Assembly (NCBI RefSeq): GCF_002879885.1
Contig: NZ_PNYA01000011.1
Location: forward strand, 1 to 64,000
Source: Trinickia dabaoshanensis
GTDB taxonomy: Bacteria > Pseudomonadota > Gammaproteobacteria > Burkholderiales > Burkholderiaceae
DNA: 64,000 nt
Reading direction: 5' to 3'
How positions within the stretch are numbered: position 1 is the first letter of the stretch; each line of letters begins with the position of its first letter. Made by a program: the position numbers and the translations under genes. Positions 21,492 through 31,226 of this stretch are shown piece after piece. The notes below the pieces were generated by a model. That model was not told the DNA's origin and made no database searches. It worked only from the letters and a program-made list of their open reading frames with translations.

Positions 21492-22343
21492 ATGAAAAAT
21501 GTCTTGAGCATTCAACCGCACGTCGTCTTCGGCCACGCGGGCAACAGCGCAGCCGTCTTTCCGATGCAGCGGCTGGGCGTCAACGTCTGGCCGCTCGACA
21601 CGATGCAGTTTTCGAACCACATGCAGTACGGTCACTGGGCGGGAAGCGCCATCGACCCGCCGCAAATGGCCGAGCTCGTGGAGGGAATCGGCGCGATCGG
21701 CATGCTTCGGCGCTGCGATGCGATCGTCTCGGGTTACTTGGGCTCGAAGGCGCATGCGCAAGCCGTCGCCGACATCGTGCGCACGGTCAAGTCGACGAAC
21801 CCCGAAGCCTGGCACTTTTGCACCCCGGTGATCGGGGCGGGCGCCGGTGCGAGCGTCGACGACTACTTGCTCGAGACCATGCCCGCGATCGCCGACGGAC
21901 TCTCGCCGACGCACGACACGCTGCAAAAACTCGTCGGCCGGACGATCGAAACCGTGGACGAGGCGCTGCGCGCTTGCCGCGAGATCATCCGCAGCGGTCC
22001 GCAGGTGATCCTCGTCAAGCAACTCGTCGACCGCAACAGCCCGGCCGATCGCGTCAATTTGCTCGTCGTCACCGCGCGCGAGGCGTGGATGACGCAACAT
22101 CCGCGCTACCCTTTCGCGCGCCAGCCCGTGGGAGTGGGCGAGCTCACGAGCGCGACCTTCGTGGCGCGCCGCCTGAGCGGCGACTCGCTGCGCACGGCGT
22201 TCGAGCATGCGGTTTCCGCGGTGCACGCGGTGCTCAAGGCCACCTACGCCGCAGGCCGCTACGAACTCGAACTCATCGCGGCGCAGGACGACATCGCCCG
22301 GCCGCGCGAGTGGCTAGGCGCATGGTCGATCGATACGGCATGA
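21492..22343 (+). CDS. Divergent PdxY-like (pyridoxal kinase family) protein
   Basis: Homologous over its whole 283 aa to pyridoxal kinase PdxY ([35 protein letters not shown]), which phosphorylates pyridoxal for PLP salvage. Several residues that are near-invariant in PdxY differ. The SIQSH motif is SIQPH, the FCDP metal/substrate motif is FCTP (Thr111), the APN-ELE segment is replaced by SPTHDTLQ, and the catalytic GVGD is GVGE (Glu217). The loop before that segment is also shorter than usual. It is therefore a paralogue whose activity or substrate may have changed. It stands alone; the ribosome site is unclear. The comparison is from memory of the family. Confidence 0.8.
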   Translation: MKNVLSIQPHVVFGHAGNSAAVFPMQRLGVNVWPLDTMQFSNHMQYGHWAGSAIDPPQMAELVEGIGAIGMLRRCDAIVSGYLGSKAHAQAVADIVRTVKSTNPEAWHFCTPVIGAGAGASVDDYLLETMPAIADGLSPTHDTLQKLVGRTIETVDEALRACREIIRSGPQVILVKQLVDRNSPADRVNLLVVTAREAWMTQHPRYPFARQPVGVGELTSATFVARRLSGDSLRTAFEHAVSAVHAVLKATYAAGRYELELIAAQDDIARPREWLGAWSIDTA

Positions 22344-22362
22344 GCCCGAGCGCTGAAAAGCA

Positions 22363-22398
22363 AGCGGCCCGGTCGCGCTGGAAGCGCGCCGGGCCGCT
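22363..22398. terminator. Strong GC hairpin between the PdxY-like gene and the chemoreceptor gene
   Basis: AGCGGCCCGG pairs perfectly with CCGGGCCGCT, and inside it CGCGCT pairs with AGCGCG around a GGA loop, giving about 16 pairs with one bulged T. It lies between two convergent stops and could terminate transcription in both directions, although there is no T tract on either side. Confidence 0.6.
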
Positions 22399-22442
22399 CG
22401 TACGCCGGGCACCCGTTACAGGCGCCTAGCGCAGGCCGCGCC

Positions 22443-24251
22443 TCAATCGAGCCGGAACTGAGCGACCGCCCCGGCGAGGTTGATCGCCTGCGTCTGCAAC
22501 GCCGCCGCCGCTGCCGCCGATTGCTCGACGAGCGCCGCGTTTTGCTGAACCATCTCGTCGAGTTGCGACACGGCGCGGTTGACCTCCTGAATGCCGCGCG
22601 TCTGCTCATCGGCCGCGTGCGTGATCTCCGACATGATCGTCGTCACGCTCGACACGTTCGAGACGATCTCGGTCATCGTATCGCCCGCGCGCTTGACCTG
22701 GCTGGAACCGGAGGACACGCTATCGATCGTCGATTCGATCAGCGACTTGATCTCCTTGGCCGCCTGCGCGCTGCGCTGGGCCAAGCTGCGCACCTCGCCC
22801 GCCACCACCGCGAAGCCGCGGCCCTGCTCGCCCGCGCGTGCCGCTTCCACGGCGGCGTTCAACGCCAAGATATTCGTCTGGAACGCAATCCCGTCGATCA
22901 CGCCGATGATGTCGCCGATCTTGCCCGATGCCGATTCGATCGTACCCATCGTCGTGACGACTTCGGAGACGACCTGACCGCCGCGCGAGGCGACCGTCGA
23001 AGCCGACGCGGCCATGTCGTTCGCTTGCTTGGCCGAGCTGGCCGACTGCGTGACCGTGGAGGTGATTTCCTCCATCGATGCGGCTGTTTCCTGCAAGCTG
23101 GCGGCGGCCGATTCGGTACGGCCCGACAGGTCGAGGTTGCCTGCGGCGATCTCATCGGCCGCCGTGCGCACCGATTCGCTCGTATCGCGGATCTGGCGCA
23201 TGACGTCGCGCAACTTATCGACGAAGGAGTTGAACGAGCGCGCGATCTGGGCCACTTCGTCACGGCCGTCGGACGGCAGACGCTGCGTCAGATCGCCGGT
23301 ACCCGAGCCGATCGCGTCCATCGCGTCGCGCACTTGCGACAGACGCTTGAACGCCTTCGACGTGACGGCCGAGACGACGAGCGCAGCCAGCACCACGATG
23401 ATGACCAAGGCGATCGCCGACGTCGTCAGGAACGAACGGATGCCCGCCTTCGCTTCGCTCTCGTCGAGCGCGACGATCACGGTCCAGTCGGTGCCGGGTA
23501 CGTTCATGCCTCGCAGCAGTACCGTGCGGCCGTCGGCGCCGGTCGCGAGCGGCTCGGACGCACCGGCGAGCGAGCCCACCGTCGCGGCGGTCATAGCCGG
23601 CATCAGCGCGGAGATCGGCTTGAGCGTGAGCTTCGAATCGGGGTGCGCGACGATGTCGCCCGCGCCGTCGACGAGCAAGCCGAAGCTCGCCGGCGTCGGA
23701 TGAATCGACTTCACGTTCGCGATCACGCTGTCCATGTTGACGTCGCCGGCCACGACGGCCTTGAGCGAGCCGTCACGAACGATCGGTACGGCGAAGGTCA
23801 CGACGAGCTTGCCCGAGCCCGCATCGACATAAGGCGCCGTGACCACCGGCTTGCCCGCCGCGGCCGCCTGTTTGTACCAGGGGCGCCCCGTGGGGTCGTA
23901 GGTCGGGGGCACGCCGGTGGGGTCGCCGAACTTGGCGGTTTTATCGGCATAGCCCGCATAGACGTTGACGAAGCCGCCCGACGCCATGATTTGCTTGAAC
24001 GTGGGGATCGGATCGGCTGTGGCGGCGTTCAAGGTCACGTCTTGCAGCGCGCTGATGGCCGCCGTTTTCGAGGAGACCCATTCGCCGATCCCCGCATCGT
24101 GTCCGTTCGCTAGCGCGACGAGGTTGTTGTTGATCGAGTCGTTTTCATGGGAATTGACTACGAAGAAGTTCAGTGCCGCGTTGACGACCAAGGAGCCGAC
24201 CACGATGGCGAGACAGGCTGCGAGCACACGCGCGCGAATTGACGCAAACAT
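22443..24251 (-). CDS. Methyl-accepting chemotaxis protein with Cache-type sensor
   Basis: A transmembrane chemoreceptor of 602 aa that passes ligand signals to CheA/CheW. Order: TM1 at about 10-32, a periplasmic double-Cache-like domain (about 35-275, with the [19 protein letters not shown] signature typical of dCache_1), TM2 at about 280-302, HAMP to about 355, then a long coiled-coil signalling domain. The highly conserved hairpin tip reads [27 protein letters not shown]. There is no C-terminal CheR-docking pentapeptide. The ligand is unknown; amino acids are common for this sensor class. ATG at 24251 with GAAGGAA. A near-consensus FNR-type palindrome lies upstream. Confidence 0.93.
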   Translation of the reverse strand: MFASIRARVLAACLAIVVGSLVVNAALNFFVVNSHENDSINNNLVALANGHDAGIGEWVSSKTAAISALQDVTLNAATADPIPTFKQIMASGGFVNVYAGYADKTAKFGDPTGVPPTYDPTGRPWYKQAAAAGKPVVTAPYVDAGSGKLVVTFAVPIVRDGSLKAVVAGDVNMDSVIANVKSIHPTPASFGLLVDGAGDIVAHPDSKLTLKPISALMPAMTAATVGSLAGASEPLATGADGRTVLLRGMNVPGTDWTVIVALDESEAKAGIRSFLTTSAIALVIIVVLAALVVSAVTSKAFKRLSQVRDAMDAIGSGTGDLTQRLPSDGRDEVAQIARSFNSFVDKLRDVMRQIRDTSESVRTAADEIAAGNLDLSGRTESAAASLQETAASMEEITSTVTQSASSAKQANDMAASASTVASRGGQVVSEVVTTMGTIESASGKIGDIIGVIDGIAFQTNILALNAAVEAARAGEQGRGFAVVAGEVRSLAQRSAQAAKEIKSLIESTIDSVSSGSSQVKRAGDTMTEIVSNVSSVTTIMSEITHAADEQTRGIQEVNRAVSQLDEMVQQNAALVEQSAAAAAALQTQAINLAGAVAQFRLD

Positions 24252-24746
24252 TCAAACGATTCCTTCAGACGATTTAGCTGCGAGGACTCGTGATCCTCCG
24301 TACAGGTAAACGGCATGCGGCGGTGCAAACTTGATCTAGATCACGTTAGGGATTGTTCGGAGTGCTATTTAAATGCGCGTTCACGTTGCAGTGCAAAAAT
24401 GCGATCAATACGATAAATCGCAATGCGCGGCCGAGCGTGTTACCCCGGATTGATGCACTCGAGCGGCTGTGCCGAAATGCGCACTGGAATCGTCGCGAAA
24501 GGTCAAGACGGGGCGTTATTGGCTTCATATAGTCGTCCCCAATAATCGCAGCGGCGCTTCTCACGTCGAGCGGTTCGATCAACACACGCGCTTGCAGGAG
24601 GTGCCCGCCACACGCCGTAACAAGACGAACAAGAGCCGTGCACCGGCCACCGCCTCGATTGGAGCCCCGCGCCGCGCGCGGGCAAGCGAGCGCACCGGCA
24701 TGCACGCCAACCGCAGTCACTCACGCTTGCCGACAAAGGAAACAAC
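24252..24746. other. Divergent intergenic region, chemoreceptor gene / Liv-type binding protein gene
   Basis: A 495-base spacer without a supported gene. It holds the FNR-type palindrome near the chemoreceptor gene (separate entry) and a moderately A+T-rich stretch at 24340-24430. The plus-strand leader to 24747 ends in a good AAAGGAAA ribosome site. I found no clear -35/-10 pair for the plus-strand gene. Confidence 0.4.
24331..24344 (-). promoter_or_regulatory. FNR/CRP-type palindrome upstream of the chemoreceptor gene
   Basis: TTGATCTAGATCAC contains the perfect 12-base palindrome TGATCTAGATCA and matches the FNR/ANR consensus TTGATNNNNATCAA at nine of its ten fixed positions. Its centre is about 86 bases upstream of the chemoreceptor start codon. 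No good -10 is seen at the class II distance, so activation is less certain than at hsp20. It could also be a chance palindrome or a site for another CRP/FNR-family protein. Confidence 0.45.
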
Positions 24747-25895
24747 ATGCGTTTTGCGAAGACTCTCAGCCCTATCGCAGTTGCAGTTGGAGCACTTCTC
24801 GCGCTCGCCCCGCTCGCCTCTCGCGCGGATACCGTCGTCAAAATCGGTTTTGCCGCTCCGCTCACGGGGCCTAATGCAAGTTACGGCAAAGACCTCGAAA
24901 ACGGCGTCAAGATGGCGCTCGACGATGCGAAAGCCCAGGGCATCAAAATCGCAGGCCAACCCGTCTCGTTCGAACTCGTCTCGGAAGACGACCAAGCCGA
25001 CCCGCGCGTCGGTGTGCAGGTCGCGCAAAAACTCGTGGACGAAGGCGTATCGGTCGTCGTCGGCCATTTCAATTCCGGCACGACGATTCCGGCCTCCGAA
25101 CTCTACGAAAAAGCCGGGATTCCCGACATCGACCCGGCCGCCACCAATCCGACGATCAGCGGCCGCGGTTATAAGAACGTGTTCATGGTGATCTCGAGCG
25201 ACGCGCAGAACGCGGGCACGGCCGGCGTGTATGCCGTCGAGACGACGAAGGCCAAACGCATCGCCGTCATCGACGACCGCACCGCGTTCGGTCAGGGCGA
25301 AGCCGATGAATTCGTGAAGGCCGCGAAGGCGCACGGCGGCAACATCGTCGATCGCGAATACACGACGAATCAGGCAACGGACTTCAAGACGCAACTGACG
25401 AACATCAAGGCCAAGAATCCGGACCTCATCTTCGTGGGCGCGCTCAATCCGCAAGCGGCCGGCATCATGAAGCAGATGGCGCAGCTCGGTATCAAGGCGC
25501 AGTACGTCGGCGGCGGCGGCGTGAAGGATGTCGATTTCATCAAGCTCGCGGGCGACACCTCCGAGGGCGCGATGGCGTGGGAGTACGGACGTCCGCTCGA
25601 CAGCACGCCGGTCGGCGCGAAGTTTGCGGATCGCTTCAAGCAGAAATTCGGCGTGGACGTGCTCTCGTACGCCCCGTTCGGCTATGACGCGGCGTGGGCG
25701 GCGATCAAGGCGATGCAAGCGGCGGGCTCGACCAAACCCGATGCCTACCGGCCGAAACTGCAAAGCATCAGCTTCGACGGCATCACGGGTCACATCGCAT
25801 TCAATCCAGACGGATCGCTGAAGAACGGCTCCTCGACGATGTACCAAGTGAAGAGCGGCCAATTCGTGACGATCGTGACCAAGGGCGGCTCCTGA
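24747..25895 (+). CDS. Branched-chain amino-acid type ABC substrate-binding protein (LivJ/LivK family)
   Basis: A periplasmic type 1 binding protein of 382 aa. The signal peptide covers residues 1-27 (ends LASRA-D). The mature part opens with VVKIGFAAPLTGPNASYGKDLENG and contains GHFNSGTTIPASELYEKAGI and the MVISSDAQNAGTAGVYAVE hinge region, all typical of LivJ. The ligand is probably leucine, isoleucine or valine, but related amino acids are possible. No permease or ATPase genes accompany it, so it likely feeds a Liv transporter encoded elsewhere. The start ATG has AAAGGAAA. A strong terminator follows. Confidence 0.92.
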   Translation: MRFAKTLSPIAVAVGALLALAPLASRADTVVKIGFAAPLTGPNASYGKDLENGVKMALDDAKAQGIKIAGQPVSFELVSEDDQADPRVGVQVAQKLVDEGVSVVVGHFNSGTTIPASELYEKAGIPDIDPAATNPTISGRGYKNVFMVISSDAQNAGTAGVYAVETTKAKRIAVIDDRTAFGQGEADEFVKAAKAHGGNIVDREYTTNQATDFKTQLTNIKAKNPDLIFVGALNPQAAGIMKQMAQLGIKAQYVGGGGVKDVDFIKLAGDTSEGAMAWEYGRPLDSTPVGAKFADRFKQKFGVDVLSYAPFGYDAAWAAIKAMQAAGSTKPDAYRPKLQSISFDGITGHIAFNPDGSLKNGSSTMYQVKSGQFVTIVTKGGS

Positions 25896-25927
25896 TCGCT
25901 CGCGCGAACGCCACCCGGTCGTACGGC

Positions 25928-25954
25928 GCGGCGCCCGCGGGCGCCGCGTCTTTT
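25928..25954 (+). terminator. Rho-independent terminator after the Liv-type binding protein gene
   Basis: GCGGCGCCC and GGGCGCCGC form a 9-pair stem with a 2-base gap, so the inner pairs probably open into the loop. The stem is followed by GTCTTTT. It separates the binding-protein gene from the flavoprotein gene that starts 24 bases later. Confidence 0.8.
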
Positions 25955-25977
25955 CCGCTATTCGTTTTGGAGTCCTA

Positions 25978-27150
25978 ATGGTTTCGAAGATCGTAGTGGT
26001 GGGAGGCGGCGTCATCGGCAGCGCCGTCGCGTACTTTCTGCGCAGCGCGGATACGAGCGTCCAGGTGACGGTGATCGAGCGCGACCCGACCTACGCGCGC
26101 GCGTCCTCGGCGCTTTCGGCCGCCTCGATCCGCCAACAGTTTTCGACGCCTCTATCGGTGCAAATGTCCTTGTACGGCATCGAGTTCCTGCGCTCGATCG
26201 GCGAGCGACTGGCCGTCGATGGACAACGTCCGTCGATCGATCTGCACGAAGGCGGGTATCTTTTTCTCGCCACGCCCGCCGGCGAGACGATCCTGCGCGA
26301 GAATCATGCGCTGCAAACGTCGCTCGGTGCCGATATCCGCTACCTGCCGCGCGAGGCGCTGCAAGAGACGTTCGCCTGGCTCAATACCGAAGATCTCGTG
26401 GCCGGCACTTACGGCGTATCGGGCGAAGGCTGGTTCGACGGTTATGGGCTCGTTCAAGCGCTACGCAAGAAGGCACAATCGCTCGGCGTCCGTTACGTCG
26501 CGACCGAGGTGACGGGGTTGCGACGCGAAGGCCGGCACGTGCGCGAAGTGCTGACAGCGAGCGGCGAAACCTTCGCATGCGACGTGCTCGTCAACGCGGC
26601 GGGTCCCTGGGCACGACGTGTCGCGCAGATGCTCGACATCGAATTGCCCGTTCATGCCCGGCGGCGCAGCATCTTCAACGTCAGTTCGCCGGCCAAGCTG
26701 GAACGGTGCCCCTTGCTGATCGATCCGACGGGCGTCTATTTCCGTCCGGAAGGCACGACCTACATTTGCGGCACTTCGCCTAGCGCCGACCGAGATCCCG
26801 ACGATTTGCCGCTCGACGAAGTCGATCACGCGCTGTTCGACGACGTGATTTGGCCGACGCTCGCCCATCGCGTGCCGCAATTCGAAGCCCTGCGCGTCGA
26901 GCATGCCTGGTCGGGCTATTACGAATACAACGTGTTCGATCACAACGCGATCATCGGGTACCACCCCGACATCGACAATTGCGTGTTCGCCAACGGCTTC
27001 AGCGGACATGGGTTGCAACAAGGTCCCGCTACCGGTCGCGGCGTGGCCGAGCTCATCTTGCAAGGGCGATTCGTTTCGCTCGACCTTTCGCCGCTTGGCT
27101 TCGATCGCGTACTCGAAAACCGCCCCGTCGTCGAACGCAACGTCGTTTAA
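25978..27150 (+). CDS. FAD-dependent amine/amino-acid oxidoreductase (DAO family)
   Basis: A 390-aa single-domain flavoprotein of the D-amino-acid oxidase / sarcosine oxidase group, expected to oxidise a secondary amine or amino acid. The ADP-binding motif VVVGGGVIGSAVAYFLRSA is at the very N-terminus, with IERDP as the acidic end of the second strand. The C-terminal GxSGHG element (NGFSGHGLQQGPATGRGVAEL) contacts the flavin. It resembles the FOXRED1-like branch rather than DadA. Substrate unknown. ATG at 25978 with TTGGAGTCC. It is convergent with a LysR gene and their stop codons overlap (TTTAA). Confidence 0.85.
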   Translation: MVSKIVVVGGGVIGSAVAYFLRSADTSVQVTVIERDPTYARASSALSAASIRQQFSTPLSVQMSLYGIEFLRSIGERLAVDGQRPSIDLHEGGYLFLATPAGETILRENHALQTSLGADIRYLPREALQETFAWLNTEDLVAGTYGVSGEGWFDGYGLVQALRKKAQSLGVRYVATEVTGLRREGRHVREVLTASGETFACDVLVNAAGPWARRVAQMLDIELPVHARRRSIFNVSSPAKLERCPLLIDPTGVYFRPEGTTYICGTSPSADRDPDDLPLDEVDHALFDDVIWPTLAHRVPQFEALRVEHAWSGYYEYNVFDHNAIIGYHPDIDNCVFANGFSGHGLQQGPATGRGVAELILQGRFVSLDLSPLGFDRVLENRPVVERNVV

Positions 27151-28067
27151 AACGCGCGTCGCGCGGCTTCGTCATGGAGCCAGGCCCGCAGCGCATCGAT
27201 CGCCGGGAGCTGTGGACTATCCGCGCGCCATACGATGAAGTGCGCGTAAATGTCGGTCACGCGCCGCTTCCATAACCGCACGAGACGGCCCTCGCACAAC
27301 TCGCGCGCAACGAGCGAGGCGCGTGCGAGCGCGATGCCGCGCCCCTGCTCCGCCGCTTCGAGCAGAGCGCGGGCGTCGTCGAACAGCGGCGCGCCGCGCG
27401 GTTCGGTCAAATCGAGCCCAACTGCCTGAAACCAAGGCTCCCACGGCTGAGCGCGATGTTTGAGCAGCGTGCACCGCGCGAGATCGGCAAAGTGCCGGGG
27501 CGGCACGCCGTTACCGTAAGCGGGGCTCATGACCGGGAAAATCTCTTCATCCATGAACCGCTCTGCTTGCAGCCCCGGCCACGCGCCGGGACCGTAGCGC
27601 AGGGCCACGTCCACCCCATCGCGGCCGTTCAGCCGCGCGAGCGCCGCTTCCTTGCGCAACGTCAACTCGATATGAGGATATTTGCGCCGGAACCGGCCGA
27701 GCCGAGGTTCCAACCAGCGGTCGGCGAACGGTGGTAAGACGCTGACCGTCAAGCGAACGGGTTCGCGCGCGCGGCTGCTCGCGCGGGCAGCCCCGCGCGC
27801 GGGCGGATCGAAGGCGCGCTCGAGCACGTTCAAACCTTGCCGGATCTGTAGCGCGAGTTCGTGCGCACGCGGCGTCGGCACCGCGCCGGAGCGCTCGCGC
27901 GTGAATAGCGGCGTGGCCAATCTTGCTTCCAGCGCGCGGACGTGCTGACTCACCGCGCCTTGGGTCAGCGCCAGTTCGTCGGCCGCGCGCGTGAAGCTCG
28001 CGAGCCGCACGGCGGCCTCGAACGCACGCAAAGTTTGAAGCGGTGGAAGATGGGGACGTTTTTGCAT
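27147..28067 (-). CDS. LysR-family regulator (GcvA-like)
   Basis: A 306-aa transcription factor with N-terminal winged helix (LQTLRAFEAAVRLASFTRAADELALTQGAVSQHVRALE) and a periplasmic-binding-like effector domain of the GcvA type. It reads toward the flavoprotein gene and shares its final bases, while its start faces the GST gene 117 bases away. Divergent LysR genes usually control the gene behind their promoter, so the GST gene is the more likely target. The effector is unknown. Confidence 0.88.
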   Translation of the reverse strand: MQKRPHLPPLQTLRAFEAAVRLASFTRAADELALTQGAVSQHVRALEARLATPLFTRERSGAVPTPRAHELALQIRQGLNVLERAFDPPARGAARASSRAREPVRLTVSVLPPFADRWLEPRLGRFRRKYPHIELTLRKEAALARLNGRDGVDVALRYGPGAWPGLQAERFMDEEIFPVMSPAYGNGVPPRHFADLARCTLLKHRAQPWEPWFQAVGLDLTEPRGAPLFDDARALLEAAEQGRGIALARASLVARELCEGRLVRLWKRRVTDIYAHFIVWRADSPQLPAIDALRAWLHDEAARRAF

Positions 28068-28184
28068 TGGGCATTAGTACCACTAATACCTAATCCCGAC
28101 AATTCATCGTTTGTCCACGGCGACGCCCGCTCGCTAGACTCCGGTCCTACGCATCGTCATGCCTCATCGTTTCCAGGACAAAAC

Positions 28185-28838
28185 ATGGACTATCGACTCT
28201 ACTACTCCCCCGGCGCCTGCTCGCTGGCCGTGCATGTCGTCCTCGAAGAAATCGGCGCACCGTACGCGTTGGAAGCGGTGGCGCTCGCGCGCGCCGAGAA
28301 TCGGCAGGCGCGCTACCTTGCGATCAATCCCAAGGGCTTCGTACCCGCGTTGGAAATCGCCGGCGAGCCGCGGGTGCTCACGGAGTTGCCGGCCATTCTC
28401 ATCTATCTCGCCCGGCGCCACCCGCAGGCCGGCCTATTGCCCGAGACGGGCACGATCGACGAGGCGCGCGCATTCGAGTGGCTGGCATGGCTCGCGGGAT
28501 GGGTGCACGGGATCGGCTACGCGGAAATTTGGCGGCCGGAGCGGTTCAGTAGAGCCGATTCGACCCCGCACGAGGCATTGCGAGCGAACGGCCGCGCGAT
28601 CGTGGAAGAAGCCTATGCGAAGATCGAAGACATACTCGGTGACGGACGCACGTGGGCGGTTGCAAGCGGCTATTGCGTCGTCGATCCGTTTTTGCTGGTG
28701 CTGTACCGATGGGGCAATCGCATCGGCATACCGATGCGCGAACGATATCCGGCGTGGACGGCGCATACGGAACGGATGCTGGAACGCGCGGCGGTAGGCC
28801 GCGTGTTGGAGCAGGAAGGGGTCTTAATCGAGGGATAG
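28185..28838 (+). CDS. Glutathione S-transferase family protein
   Basis: A 217-aa cytosolic GST. The thioredoxin-like N-terminal domain begins YRLYYSPGACSLAVHVVLEE, where SPGACSLA is the beta-class pattern with the active-site Cys (in bacterial beta-GSTs this Cys forms a mixed disulfide with glutathione). The cis-Pro region is KGFVPALEI and a helical C-terminal domain follows. The start at 28185 (MDYRLYYSP) is favoured because it begins directly with the first strand; the frame also runs further 5'. Divergent from the LysR gene, which may regulate it. Substrate unknown. Confidence 0.9.
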   Translation: MDYRLYYSPGACSLAVHVVLEEIGAPYALEAVALARAENRQARYLAINPKGFVPALEIAGEPRVLTELPAILIYLARRHPQAGLLPETGTIDEARAFEWLAWLAGWVHGIGYAEIWRPERFSRADSTPHEALRANGRAIVEEAYAKIEDILGDGRTWAVASGYCVVDPFLLVLYRWGNRIGIPMRERYPAWTAHTERMLERAAVGRVLEQEGVLIEG

Positions 28839-29104
28839 CCGGCCCGCCTGCCCTCCATCGCCGATAGCACAGCCGGCCCCTTGAAAACGGGGACGGCTTC
28901 ATTTCCCGCCTTACACCTTGTCACCCGCTCGCCTTGCGAGCGTCACATTCCTTTCGCGCATACGTCATCGTCGACCGGTATCCTGACCGGCACAAACGAT
29001 TCGTCGAAATCGTGCCAAAGACGCGAAGAGGCCGAAGGCCCGCCACTACCACATCGCTACGCTTCCAATCCCCGCAGTCGGCTGTCAGTCAACGGAGATT
29101 TTCA

Positions 29105-31135
29105 ATGAAGCGGTACAACAAGCTCAGAGGTGGTAACACAACGTTGCGCGCCGGTTTGACGATCGGCGTGCTCACGCTCGCCGCGTCCGGCGCGCTGCTT
29201 CCCACGCTCGCCGAAAGTCAGCCACGCGATCCGTCGCTCGCGACGGTCACGCCCATCAAGCACGTCATCGTAATCGTCGGAGAAAACCGCACGTTCGACC
29301 AAGTGTTCGGCGCGTTCAAACCGCGCGCCGGTCAAAGCGTGTCGAACCTGCTCTCGAAGGGCATCATCACCGCCGACGGCGCGCCCGGTCCGAACTTCGC
29401 GCTCGGCGCGCAGAACACCGCGCAAGCCGTCGATCCGACCCGCTTCGAGATGAGCCCCGGCGGCAAGCAACCCTACGCCGTGCTGCCCGCGCCGAACACC
29501 GGCTCCGCACCCACGGCCGCAAGCGATACCAACCCGCCGCCGTTCGCCACGCTCGCCGCCGCGCAAGCCTTCGAGGGCGCCGTGCTCGAGCCGCGTGACG
29601 TCGCGCAATTGACGACGGGCGCAACAGGCCTGCCCCATCACGTGCCCGATACGCGCTTCGGCGCCAACACGTTCGCGCTGCCTAACGGCCCCTACTCCAT
29701 CTCGCGGCTCGGCCCCAACTACGACCAGTACATGGCAAGCCCCGTGCATCGCTTCTACCAGAACTGGCAGCAAGCCGATTGCAGCGTCGCGCACGCGAGC
29801 GCAACGAACCCGAGCGGTTGCGCCATGGACTTGTTCGCCTGGGTGGAAACATCGGTCGGCGCCGGCAGCAACGGCAAGGCGCAACCGGCAGGCTTCACCG
29901 ATCAAACTACCGGCGAAGGCTCGACGGCCCTCGGGTACTACAACGTGCATACGGGCGATATGCCCTACTTCACCGAGCTCGCGCGCCGCTACACCATCAG
30001 CGACAACTATCACCAGCCGGTGATGGGCGGCACGGGCGCGAACAGCATCATGATCGGCGCGGCCGACGCGCTGTACTACACGGACAGCCACGGCAACGCC
30101 GCCACGCCGCCGGCCAACCAAATCGAAGATCCGCGGCCCGCGCCGGGCACCAACAATTGGTATGCGCAAGACGGCTACTCGGGCGGTTCGTACAGCAACT
30201 GCTCCGACGCGCACGCACCCGGCGTCGATACGGTCAGAGGCTATCTGAATTCGCTGCCGTATCACCCGAAGGCCAATTGCGCCCCCGGCGCCTACTACCT
30301 GCTCAACAACTACAACCCGGGCTACAACGGCGACGGGACGGTGAATACGAGCGCATTCACGATTCCGCCGTCGCCCGTTCGCACGATCGGCGATACGCTG
30401 CTGGCAAAAGGCATCTCGTGGAAGTACTACGGCGAGGGCTGGAATTCGTTCGTCGCGAATTCGCCGACCAGCACGTACTGCAACATCTGCAATCCGTTTC
30501 TCTATGAAACGGCGATCATGACGAAGCCCGAGGTCGTCAAGGCGCACTTGCAGGACGCGACCAATCTATACGCCGATATTGCGAGCGGTACGCTGCCGGC
30601 CGTCTCGTTCGTGAAGCCGGGCGGCTTGCTCGACGGTCATCCGGCTTCGTCGAAGTACGGCTTGTTCGAGGCGTTCTCGCGCAAGATCGTCGATGCGGTG
30701 CGCGATAACCCGAAGCTGTGGGCATCGACGGCGATCTTCATTACCAACGACGAGGGCGGCGGCTACTACGATTCGGGCTACATTCAGCCGGTCGATTTCT
30801 TCGGTGACGGCCCGCGGATTCCGCTGATCGTCGTGTCGCCTTACTCGCGGGGCGGCCGCGTCGTACACGAATACGCCGATCACGTCTCACTCGTGAAGTT
30901 CATCGAACGCAATTGGCAGCTCGCCCCGATCACGGGCCGCAGCCGCGACAATCTGCCGAATCCGGTGCAATTGCGCTCGAATCCGTATGTGCCGGTCAAT
31001 GCGCCGGCGATCGGGGACCTGTTCGACGCCTTCCATTTCGACCACCGGCATCATGGCGACGGCGATGGCGTTGGCGACGACAGCGATCATGACGAAGGCC
31101 ACATGCAGGGCGGCCTCGGCTGGTCGCCGTTCTAA
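29105..31135 (+). CDS. Exported phosphoesterase (phospholipase C / acid phosphatase AcpA family)
   Basis: A 676-aa protein of the phosphoesterase family that includes non-haemolytic phospholipase C and AcpA-type acid phosphatases; it probably releases phosphate from esters in the periplasm or outside. A signal segment covers about residues 15-40. The catalytic start motif is HVIVIVGENRTFDQVFGAF. Further family motifs are GGTGANSIMIGAAD, FITNDEGGGYYD and VVSPYSRGGRVVHEYADHVSLVKFIE. The C-terminus ends in a His/Asp-rich stretch (FDHRHHGDGDGVGDDSDHDE), which may bind metal. ATG at 29105 with GGAGA. Convergent with the next gene across a strong hairpin. Confidence 0.9.
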   Translation: MKRYNKLRGGNTTLRAGLTIGVLTLAASGALLPTLAESQPRDPSLATVTPIKHVIVIVGENRTFDQVFGAFKPRAGQSVSNLLSKGIITADGAPGPNFALGAQNTAQAVDPTRFEMSPGGKQPYAVLPAPNTGSAPTAASDTNPPPFATLAAAQAFEGAVLEPRDVAQLTTGATGLPHHVPDTRFGANTFALPNGPYSISRLGPNYDQYMASPVHRFYQNWQQADCSVAHASATNPSGCAMDLFAWVETSVGAGSNGKAQPAGFTDQTTGEGSTALGYYNVHTGDMPYFTELARRYTISDNYHQPVMGGTGANSIMIGAADALYYTDSHGNAATPPANQIEDPRPAPGTNNWYAQDGYSGGSYSNCSDAHAPGVDTVRGYLNSLPYHPKANCAPGAYYLLNNYNPGYNGDGTVNTSAFTIPPSPVRTIGDTLLAKGISWKYYGEGWNSFVANSPTSTYCNICNPFLYETAIMTKPEVVKAHLQDATNLYADIASGTLPAVSFVKPGGLLDGHPASSKYGLFEAFSRKIVDAVRDNPKLWASTAIFITNDEGGGYYDSGYIQPVDFFGDGPRIPLIVVSPYSRGGRVVHEYADHVSLVKFIERNWQLAPITGRSRDNLPNPVQLRSNPYVPVNAPAIGDLFDAFHFDHRHHGDGDGVGDDSDHDEGHMQGGLGWSPF

Positions 31136-31184
31136 GGCTCGTTCGCCACGGCTCGACGCAATGAGCCGTTGAACCGATGAGCGC

Positions 31185-31218
31185 ACGGCCCGGCACGCCG
31201 CACCGCGTGCCGGGCCGT
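31185..31218. terminator. Bidirectional hairpin between the phosphoesterase and transglutaminase-like genes
   Basis: ACGGCCCGGCACG pairs perfectly with CGTGCCGGGCCGT (13 pairs, 8-base loop) between two convergent stops. There is no long T tract, but the position and stem strength make it a likely terminator for both genes. Confidence 0.7.
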
Positions 31219-31226
31219 CATACCGG

